Part shown: positions 42,601 to 54,600 of the stretch, piece after piece | Layout: each line of letters opens with the position of its first letter | Numbering within the stretch: the stretch's first letter is position 1 | DNA from: Glandiceps talaboti | Taxonomy: Eukaryota; Hemichordata; Enteropneusta; Spengelidae | Direction: 5' to 3' | Assembly: GCF_964340395.1 (NCBI RefSeq) | Contig: NC_135560.1 | Location: 2,103,501 to 2,167,500 of the forward strand | DNA: 64,000 bases | The notes under the pieces: generated by a model | Databases searched by the model: none | What the model saw: only the letters and a program-made list of their open reading frames with translations | Told to the model about the DNA's origin: nothing | Program-made: the position numbers and the translations under genes

Positions 42601-45600
42601 TGTTAGTTTTCATGAAGAGATTAGTAAACAAACAGAAATTGAAGGAGTCAGTAGATTTGTTAATATTGTTAATACAGATAAGAAAGAGAATTGGTCCCAG
42701 TATAGATCCTTTTGTGTACACTCCTCGAAACATCCTCATGGAATTTTGGCCCAATATTACTCATAGTTTTGGAGTCTGTGCTTTTTGACCGCAAACTCAC
42801 ATTTCTAATTCACAATTTTCATGTCAATAATAGAATCACCATAGAAACATATTTTGTGTAGCTGTATACATGATTAATCACATCAAATCAAATTGATTTT
42901 TGAGTCCACCCCAAAAAAACAGAACCTTCAATGGCGATCACAATTGCAACCTGTTTCTGTATTGTTTATGGATAACACTGACCACTGATTAACACACTAA
43001 ATGTCAATTTACAGTGAATAAATTATATTGTTGTTGTCTGATCAAAAAATAATACTCCTGTTACAACTACATGAAGTAAATTTTTATAAGAATCAGACTT
43101 GCCACAACACTGTCTACATATAATAGTGACCTCTAATTATAAATGATCAATTTTAGGGAATATAATCTTTGACAATATGATGAACAACATGACCCAGTTA
43201 TGCCTAGTTCAAGTTTAAGTTCTGCAACACCCTGAATAATGTCAGCTCAAAGTGAAGGAATTTCACAGTCTATTTGTAATTTGAACTGTCATTTAACTTG
43301 TAATAGTTGTAAAGTGAAGGAATTTCACAGTCTATTTGTAATTTGAACTGTCATTTAACTTGTAATAGTTGTAAAGTGAAGGGATTTCACAGTCTATTTG
43401 TAATTTGAACTGTCATTTAACTTGTAATAGTTCTAAAGTTAAAGACTTTAATGAAGAGTTTGATTTATGGTGACCCTGATTCCATTGCTGGATTACAGGA
43501 AGACAAAGTGGGATTTAGCTCAAAACATGACTGTTGCTATGGTAACACGTATATTTTTTTGGGGAAAGTCGTTCATGTATGCAAGTTGACACCTAAGACA
43601 GACAGACACATATTCAACCAAAACAGTAGAATACATTAAATTGTTAACATGACACATGAATCCATCACATAGTAACTGTAAGGTAAATAAATGTTGGTCT
43701 TAGTCTTCCTGCAACATGTTACAAAAAGTGTTGTAACTTTCTTTGGATCAGTCTCTGAGTCTGTCATCATATATTTTCTTACAAAGAATTTGATATATAT
43801 AAACCCGTCCTGCAAAACATTATGTGACTCCAGGTTTCCGTTGCTGAACTACAGGAAGATGAAATGTGATTTTGGCACAAAACATGGCCATTGCCATGGT
43901 AACATGCATATTTTCTTTGAAGAATGAATCTTGTAGTTGTATGTCGGCTGATACCTGTCCCACACAAAATATATACATGTTGAACCTAAACACATTGAAT
44001 CGTTAATATGATATACGAATTAAACACATACCACTGTATGTCAACTGAACAGATGTTGGTCTTAGTCTTCCTGCAGCATGTTAGTTACAAAAAATTTGTA
44101 AATTTCTTTATATCAGTCCCCAGGTCTGTTATCATACATTTCCTTATTTGTCAGACTCTAACAATGAATTTGATATATAGAAACCTTACATTATTGTCAG
44201 AGATAAAACTGAACTGCAAAACATTAAGGCACTCTCCAGGTTTCCATTGCTGAACAACAGTGAGACAAATTGTGATATTGGATCAAAACATGATCGTTAC
44301 CATGGTAACATGCACATTTTCGGTGAACAATGGTTCCTGTGTGTTGCCTAATACATATCACACACAAAAACATACACATGTTCAACTTAAACACATTAAA
44401 ACTTTAATATGATCCACAAACACAACACATAGTATCTTTATTTTATGCCAACAAATGTTGACCTTAGTTTTCTACACCATGTTACATATTGTGCTCTAAC
44501 TTGATTTGTAATAATTTTTGGCTCTGTCATCATGGATTGCCATATTCCTGAGACTCTAAGGAAGCGCTTGATAAGTTTCCGAAAACTAGGCCACTTTTCT
44601 GGCCTCTGCTGCAGCACTATATACTTTTTGTGGGATTGACGCCAGGGCCTGGCCCTGGACTTAGGTAATTTTGACATCTGCCGTAAAATGAATGTGCCCA
44701 AATGACGTAAGGTGGGAAAATTATTGAGTCATTTGTAATTTTAGGGGGCCTCGGCAGAACATTGACATGTAATACTGGCATTACCACATGTAATACTGGC
44801 ATTTTGACATGTAGGGCTAGCATTATCACATATAGTGCTGACATTATCACATGTAATACTGGCATTTTGACATGTAGGGCTAGCATTATCACATATAGTG
44901 CTGACATTATCACATGTAATACTGGCATTTTGACATGTAGGGCTAGCATTATCACATATAGTGCTGACATTATCACATGTAATACTGGCATTTTGACATG
45001 TAGGGCTAGCATTATCACATATAGTACTGACATTATCACATATAGTGCTGACATTATCACATGTAATACTGGCATTTTGACATGTAGTGCTAGCATTATC
45101 ACATGTAGTGCTGACATTATCACATGTAGTGCTGGCAATATCATATGTAGTACCACAGGGGGCAGCGAGCATGTAATTGATTAATTGATCGATCAATCGA
45201 TCGATCAATTGATTGATTGATTTATTATTTGGTTGATTTTTGTGGTGCAATATAACTTATTTTGTGTGTGATATTGATCAATTCCCTCACTGAGTTTTGT
45301 GGTGATATAAAACTTTTTTCTCTCTTTCCTTGTCTAGTTTTCTCTCTTTCAGCTGTATGTAATTCTCTCTTTAATAATCAATAAATCGATCGATCGATCA
45401 ATTAATCAATTACATGCTCGCTGCCCCCTATGGTAGTACTGGCAGAATCACATATAGTACTGACATTATCACATGTAGTACTGACATTATCACATGTAGT
45501 ACTGACATTATCACATGTAGTGCTGACATTATCACATGTAGTACTGACATTATCACATGTAGTACTGACATTATCACATGTAGTGCTGACATTATCACAT

Positions 45601-48600
45601 GTAGTGCTGACATTATCATATGTGTTTGTATGAATCGCTTGAGTGTAATATACAATGTAGTACAACGGCCATGTAGTGTTTGTATTATAAGATGTACTGC
45701 TGAAATTATCACATGTAGTACTGACATTATCACATGTACTGCTGAAATTATCACATGTAGTACTGACATTATCACATGTACTGCTGACATTATCACATGC
45801 AGTGCTGGCAGTATCACATGTAGTGCTGACATTATCACATGTACTGGCAGAATCACATGTAGTGATGGCATTATCACATGTAGTATACATGTATATACAT
45901 TTATCACATATATATGTGCATATCTTCTACTGTGTGACATCAAACAGGGAGTGATTTCAGAGCATATCACCCTCTTCTACCGGAACTTTTTTCACTCACG
46001 CTACGATCAAGTTATCGTAATAATAATGTACTTTCAAAATGTAAATACACACATTACATACATCCTTGGGTGGCATGAGTTTTATGCATAGAGGTTCCTT
46101 TATTTGTATTTAATAGCTTTGATATATTTTATCGAAAAATCATGTAGATTATGGCAATATTTATGGAGCAACAGTAAGCTTATTTCCGATTTACTGTTGA
46201 AATCTGTGCTCCGAACTTACACATTCTGAGCGAATAAAATAAAAATGACAGAACAAAAGTTGCATTCATTCCCTTGCAGTTTTCATAAAATTCGATCCAA
46301 AATTGTTGAAAAAATATTTTAAAAAACATTATTATGTGATAAATATATAATCTCACGATCTCAAATACAGTGAAAGGTTACATGGCAAACGGTAATCAAT
46401 CTATGAATATGAAGTATAACTAGTTTACACTGATTGGAGATAATTTTTGAACTCTTTTTGGAAATGACTTCTGCTATTTATTTTATGGATGTTGATAGGG
46501 ATGCTGTTCCATAATTTAGCACTAGTCTTGAATACTTGACAGTGAACTAGTCAGTCCCATGGTTTGCTTTTGGGATGGTAAGGTCATTTATGGCACTCTG
46601 TTGTGTTGATATGATCAGATAGAGAGTTACCATTATCACAAAGTTCAACTTGACAGCGTGGATACAAAGGTGAAAGTACTACGGGCGAAAACTGCACTGA
46701 GAACAAAGGAAAGATATTCTCGGGTGTACATCAGATCATGCAAATCACACGCCGAGCGGCTTATTGAGATGAACTTCAAAACTATTTTGAAGGACATGCC
46801 AGGTGGTTCTGAGTACAGATTTACCGGCAGTGGACGTCTATACAAGAGAACAGAAGGAGAACAGTTACACCCTCGTAATCCTCATGCCGAAACACATGGA
46901 TGAGTTTCCAACCAGCCCCAAGGGTCAACCATTTCGATATCACAGTGGAATATCAACGGTTGGACTGCAAACAATAGAGATTTGATAAAGAATATAATTT
47001 ACTGTCAAAATTCCGATATTTTCTGTCTGAATGAGACTCATTTGAGACCAACTGAATCCATCCAAATTAGTGGTTACACCTGGTTTGGTTCTAATAGAGT
47101 TGCAGTTCATAAAAATGCCATTCGTGCATCAGGTGGGGTGGGTATTCTTGTAAAGAATAATTTATTTAATTCATATTCAGTTTCCATATGTGATAAATCT
47201 CACGACGGTATACTTGGTCTTAAGTTTGTTAACAAGTTTACTGATTACAGCTTCCTAGTCTACGCATGCTACTTATCTCCCGAAAACTCCGTTTGGGGAA
47301 GAAATTCTACCAATTTTTTTAGCCACCTAATTTGTCAATTATATATGAATTGTCAAGTTGATAATGTCATCATTTGTGGAGATTTAAATGGCAGAGTTGG
47401 TTCTTTACTTGATTACATTCCAGATGTTGATGATATAAATGAGAGATTTCATCTTGACAATACCGTAAACAAACATGGCGAAAGCTTATTGGAATTTTTG
47501 AAAGACACAAAGACGTGTATTTTGAATGGTAGAGTGTCTCCAGAAAACAATAACTTTACGTCTATTTCTCACAGGGGGAAATCAGTAGTTGATTATTTCA
47601 TTTTGTCACATGAGAATGTTAAATATTGTAAAGAGTTTCATGTATTACCAGTTACTCAGTTAATTGATACTTATGGTCTGCATGGTCTGTTAAGTGACAG
47701 TGCGTTACCTGACCATTCTGTACTCTCTGTTTTATTTTCAACTTCTGACTCAATTATTTATACGCCTCACTCTGATGGGCCAAGTAACCCTGCTGACGGT
47801 GACCGTCAAAGAAAGTATAATGTCTCTAGTATTCCAGCAGATTTTCTTGACTCTGATATGTACAGAAATGCGATCATTCAAATTATTGATTCCATTCAAG
47901 CGCGTCGACAAAATCAATTGGATATTGACAACACATATAGTTTATTTTGTCAATGTATTTTTCATGAAATGGATCTCAAACTTGATCATAGAGACGTCCC
48001 AGCAACTACTAAGAGGTTGAAAATTTCTAAGCTATTTTGGACAGATGAGTTAACTAATCTCTGGAAAGATATGAGGACGATGGAACGGCGTTTTTTGAGT
48101 TGTAAATCACATTCAAAAAAGAGTCATGTAGATAGCAAACAAAATTTTCTAAGTGCTCAGCGAAGGTTTGATAAAAAATACAGAAGCGAAAAAAGGGCAT
48201 ATTATAAGCGAATTATGTCAAATATTGAAAATCTGAATACTGAAAATCCCACTGAATTTTGGCGTCACATTAATAAATTGGGTCCCAAGTCAAACAAAGA
48301 CATTCCATTACAAGTCTATGGAGAAAATAACTCTATTACATGTGATTTAAACGAAGTATTGAGGAAATGGAAAAATGATTTTGAAGGTCTTTATAATTTA
48401 TCAATCGGTGATATGGAATCTGATTTTGATGATTCTTTTTATGCTAGTGTTATAAATACAAAAGTTCATCTTGAAAATGTGTGTAATGGGAACAATTCTA
48501 GTATTAATAATTCTCTGAATGCTGAAATATCTTTAGATGAAGTTGTGAAAGTGGTAAATCACTCAAAACGTAATAAGGCTATAGGTCCTGACAAGATACC

Positions 48601-51600
48601 ATACGAGATCCTGAAAAATGAACGTGCGATTAATTTATTATGTCTCCTTTTCCGTTTTTGTTTTAGTTGTGGTAAAGTTCCCTCTATGTGGGGGAATGCA
48701 ATTATTAAGCCAATTCCAAAATGTTCTTTATCAGACCCTCGTGTACCATTGAATTATAGAGGAATTAGTCTGTTGTCCAATGTCAGTAAACTTTACTCTG
48801 TAGTTTTAAACAACAGACTGACCAATTTTCTTGACTCAGAAAACATTATTGTTGATGAACAGAATGGATTTAGAAAAGCAAGAGCGTGCATTGATCATAT
48901 CTATGCACTTACATTTATAATTAGAAATAGAAAAGCACAAGGTCTGCCCACTTTTTCTGCTTTTATTGATATGAAAAAAGCATTTGACTGGGTTGACAGA
49001 GATCTATTGTTTTTCAAATTACTAAATAATGGTATAAATGGGCCTTTTTATGAATCTATCAAAAGTATGTATAGTAAACCACTTTCTTGTATTAATTTGA
49101 ATGGTAATTTGACACCTTGGTTTTCAACATCTCATGGTGTTAGACAAGGTGATGTGTTGTCTCCTACACTTTTTTCAATCTTTGTAAATGATTTGGCGAC
49201 TGAGATAAATGATTTAGGTCTGGGTATCCCGGTAGGGGAGTCTCTGGTCAACATTTTGTTATATGCCGATGACATTGTTGTTTTAGCTGAAAATGAGGCA
49301 AACCTTCAAAATGTCCTTGATCATTTGCGAAATTGGTGTAGGAGATGGCAAATGATGGTAAATAAATCAAAAACGCAAATTGTTCATTTTAGAATCAAAG
49401 GGAGAACTTTAACTAATGTTTCTTTTCATTTTGGTAATGCAGACCTGGATGTTGTATCGAAGTATAAGTACTTAGGTGTAGTACTGGATGAATTTTTAGA
49501 CTATGATGTAACTGCTGAAACTCTCTCAAATGGTGCTGGGAGAGCTCTTGGTGCCGTAATTTCAAAAATTCATAGGTTTAAAGATTTCAGGTATAATACT
49601 TTTACAACTCTTTTTCACTCATGTGTAGTCCCAATATTGGATTATTGTTCTGGCATTTGGGGTTTTAAATCCAAGTCGAAATGTAACGCCATTCAAAATC
49701 GGGCTATGAGATATTTTCTCGGTGTCCATAAATTCGCTCCGATACTTGCTGTTAATGGCGATATGGGCTGGGACAGTTGTCTGATAAGGCACAAGCTTAA
49801 TATGGCCAGATTATGGAATCGTTTATTATCTATGTCAGATAACAGGATAACCAAACAAGTGTTTTTATGGGACTACGAGTTAAATTCAAAAAATTGGGCC
49901 CAGGATATGTTGAAATTATTTACAGACAAGGAATTTTTCATAATATGGAGACATGTAATATTTCGTTTGTGAAAGAAAAACTGAGAACCTTTCATGGTAA
50001 TAATTGGGAAATTAATGTGAAAGAAAAGCCTAAGTTAAAAACATATGTTACTTTCAAAAAACATTATGGTTTGGAAAATTATTTAACGTATAATTTGTCA
50101 CGTGGTAAGCGATCACTTTTAGCTCAGCTCAGACTAGGTATTCTTCCTTTAAAAATTGAAACTGGTAGATTTTCTAATTTAGACAGGGAGGAAAGACTTT
50201 GTGATTTCTGCAAAGACGCAGTTGAAGATGAGATACATTTCCTTTTTCACTGTGGACTTTATCATGAATTTCGAGAGTTTCTGTTTTCAAAAGCTAGGGA
50301 AATATCTCCTCACTTTGACACAAGAGACGTTGTCGAAAACCTAGATTTTTTAATGACAAACATGCCATTTGACCTAGCAAATTTTGTTAGCGATGCTTTT
50401 TGTAAGAGAAAGGAATTTATGTACAATGTTTAAATATGTACGCTTACTTATTCATAAGTTAAAGATTTGTATTACTTTAGTGTCTTGTAAGCCCTAGGGG
50501 CTGGGTGTGGCTATGGGTAAGTCCACACATGACACTTTAATAAATAAACATAACATAACATAACATAATATAACATAACATAACATATCACACAAAGAGC
50601 CATTTTGATTACATGAAGTACAGATAACTTTATAAAACAGACTGTTTAAGCTACCTTATAATGACACAGTCCAAATGTTCTGTAAGGGTTCCCATCCGAG
50701 TTATAAAGGAAAAATCTGGAAAACGTCTCTGTGAAAGAAATGAATTCAAACAAACTTAGAATTAAAACATAGCAAAGAAGCCATCTGAAACATACTGTGT
50801 GATAGAGGGGGACATTTGCTTGAATGGGCTATTGCATAACATTGATACTCAGACAGATATGATAAACTATCCCTACTGTGTGACAGAGGGGGACATTGTT
50901 TGAAAGGTCTACTGATATAATGAGATATGATATAACTATCTGTACTGTGTGACAGAGGGTGACATTATTTGAAAGGTCTATTGATATAATGAGATATGAT
51001 AACACTATCTACTGTGTGACAGAGGGGGACATTATTTGAAAGGTCTATTGATATAATGATATATGATAACACTATCTACTGTGTGACAGAGGGGGACATT
51101 ATTTGAAAGGTCTATTGATATAATGATATATGATAACACTATCTACTGTGTGACAGAGGGTGACATTATTTGAAAGGTCTATTGATATACTGAGATATGA
51201 TAACACTATCTACTGTGTGACAGAGGGTGACATTATGTGAAAGGTCTATTGATATAATGATATATGATAACACTACCTCTACTGTGTGACAGAGGGGGAC
51301 ATTGTTTGAAAGGTCTATTGATATAATGAGATATGATAACACTATCTGTACTGTGTGACAGAGGGTGACATTATTTGAAGGTCTATTGATATAATGAGAT
51401 ATGATAACACTATCTACTGTGTGACAGAGGGTGACATTATTTGAAAGGTCTATTGATATAATGATATATGATAACACTATCTACTGTGTGACAGAGGGTG
51501 ACATTATGTGAAAGGTCTATTGATAAAATGATATATGATAACACTACCTCTACTGTGTGACAGAGGGGGACATTGTTTGAAAGGTCTATTGATATAATGA

Positions 51601-54600
51601 GATATGATGACACTATGTACAGCTTTATTGTATCCTATCAACATACTGTACTTTTTATAGAACACTGTCTAAAAACATATTACTACATTTAGATCAAACA
51701 ATGAATATATTGTTCATCCTGACAGATTTTAAGGTAACTATTTCACATCTATTTGTACTTCAAACAAAACTATCCTCAAAAATAATCATGCACAAGATGG
51801 TTATTTTAATAGTCCTGAATATGTATCAATAGTACATGCAGGAAAGGAATATAGTACTTGGCACATGTCTAAATAATAACATAAAATAAATGAAAATGCT
51901 CCGTATATCTTTGTATGATCCATAGATGTAGGAAGTTTCATTGAATTTGTGCAGCCATTCTGCATGTATAGCTCTATATATAAAGTCATTAATTATGTAA
52001 ATTATCATTAATTATGCAAGCCACTCCCACCAAAAACTATCAGTACAGTGACTGCAATGCACTCATGCCTTTCATTATAATGTGCAGCCGTTCTACATTA
52101 CAAAACTTAGCTAAATATGCAACTTTAAAATGTCTTTCTGTACTGTCGCAATCAATATCTGTAGCAAGTTTACTTGAATTCGGTACTATCCTGGCTATAT
52201 AAATTATGTAAATGTATCTCTTATTGCAAGAGTTCATCAAATATGCAAATGAGCAATTAATTGACTCCATACCATCATATCTTTGTGCAGTCAATATCTT
52301 TAGCAAGTTTTATCAAATTTGGGGGTCTTTCTTGGAATAGGCCCTAATTGCCAAAGTTTGTTAATTATGCAAATGAGCAATTAATTGACAGCACTTAATT
52401 TCTGTATGAACTATCATATCTCTGTATGATCAATATCTGTGGCAAGTTTCATCAAATTTGATAAAGCCATACTGGCTGCATAACATGAGTTACAAACATT
52501 TATTAATTATGCAAATTAGCTCTTAATTAAATTCACACAAGTTAACAACTTTCAATGCTGTTATACCTTTGTATGATCCATAGATGTAGCAACTTTCATT
52601 GAAATTAGTGCAGCCATTGTGCATGTATAGCCCCATTTATAAAATCATTACTGTAAATTAACATTAATTTTGTAAGCCACTCCAACCAAAAACTAATCAG
52701 CACTAACTGTAACCCATATGCATGTCTACAATACTCACCTCATCATTGTAACCCATATGCATACCACAATCTAACATGATGTTCTTTCCACCAAAAGACA
52801 CTAGTATACAACTTCTCCCAACATCTAAATTAAAACAAACAAGTCATTGATAATGACACAGTTCATCCTATATTTACATGACAACACAGTTCATCCTATA
52901 TCTACATGACAACATAGTTCATCCTGTATTTACATGACAGCACAGTTCATCCTGTATTTGCATGACAACACAGTTCATCCTATATTTACATGACAGCACA
53001 GTTCATCCTGTATTTGCATGACAACACAGTTCATCCTATATTTACATGACAGCACAGTTCATCCTGTATTTGCATAACACAGTTCATCCTATATTTACAT
53101 GACAACACAGTTCATCCTATATCTACATGACAACATAGTTCATCCTATATTTACATGACAGCACTGTTCATCCTATATTTACATGACAACACAGTTCATC
53201 CTATATTTACATGACAACATAGTTCATCCTATATCTACATGACAACATAGTTCATCCTGTATTTACATGACAGCACAGTTCATCCTATATCTACATGACA
53301 ACATAGTTCATCCTGTATTTACATGACAGCACAGTTCATCCTGTATTTGCATGACAACACAGTTCATCCTATATTTACATGACAGCACAGTTCATCCTAT
53401 ATCTACATGACAACATAGTTCATCCTGTATTTACATGACAGCACAGTTCATCCTGTATTTGCATGACAACACAGTTCATCCTATATTTACATGACAGCAC
53501 AGTTCATCCTGTATTTGCATGACAACATAGTTCATCCTGTATTTACATGACAGCACAGTTCATCCTGTATTTACATGACAGCACTGTTCGTCATATATCT
53601 ACATCACAGCACTGTTCATCCTATATCTACATCACAGCACTGTTCATCCTATATCTACATCACAGCACTGTTCATCCTATATCTACATCATAGCACTGTT
53701 CGTCATATATCTACAAATGACATTTTATAAGCTAATAGACAGAGATAATTTAAAAGGCTTACCTTGCCCTGCGCCTGTAAAAATGAAAAATATTGAGATG
53801 ATAAGGTAGGGAACAAATAATGGGTACAGGAATAACCATCATTCAAATTACAATAACACATACAAAATGGCGGTTAATCTTCGCCGTCTCAACAAAGTCA
53901 ATTTGCTCAAACGTTTTTAAAATACTATCATGTCAACTGCTACTACTACAGGAGCCTTCAGTAATATTAATTAACATGACGGAGGGCTGGGGGAATGGGG
54001 GGGGGGGGTTACCTTTTACAAATTGGGTCCTCAAGGAGAACCATATTTTACAAAATGGAAATTAGGGGAGGGGCCCGTTTTACATTGTACTCATTTTTAT
54101 CTAACTTTGCATTGTTTTGTGATTTTGGCATGATCCCATCGCTGTCTCCAGTTCCAAATCCTACTCCTACCACGTCCCACCACTGCCACCACTGTAAAGT
54201 AGTAATGTCATAACATATCAGTGAAGTGCAGTGAATTAATTGTTAGTTGTGATGTGAGGAGAGGAGTAGGTCTCACAGTAGTAAAGGGGGGAACAGTGTG
54301 GCCAAGATATTGGGGATAATGAAGTGGAGATGTTGAACTCAGTCCTGAGGTGCAATGTCAGTGCTGTGCTCACCCAGTCTTTGGGAGTTCTGGTCTTCAG
54401 CTCAGCCAATGGATCCAAACACAGTCGGTCATTGATTTAATATGGTAATAGTGGGAAACAATAATGCCTTTAAAAACTATCAATGTGGTGGGATTTACTA
54501 CAGGAAAATTCCATGTCTCTAGAGGGTTTGGAAGTCAGGACCTCCTGGTAACTAATCTTGAGCTCTAACAACTAAGGAAGGTGGTGTTAAAAAATGTGTT

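Larger units (their letters stand above)
46610..50590 (+). mobile_element. Nearly intact non-LTR retrotransposon (LINE)
   Basis: About 4 kb in INTS11 intron 4, antisense to the gene. Order: C-terminal end of ORF1 (to 46903), ORF2 with APE endonuclease and reverse transcriptase (46904-49972), frameshifted C-terminal region (to 50433), short 3' UTR and a (taaca)n-type tail. The 5' end is truncated within ORF1. Target duplication was not resolved. Clade appears I/Jockey-like but cannot be fixed without alignment. Confidence 0.92.

Noticed and set aside
44617-46091. Frames of 140-225 codons ([23 protein letters not shown]) as a cysteine-rich secreted protein
   Set aside because: They follow the 21-bp minisatellite in several frames on both strands, with no signal peptide or flanking exon.
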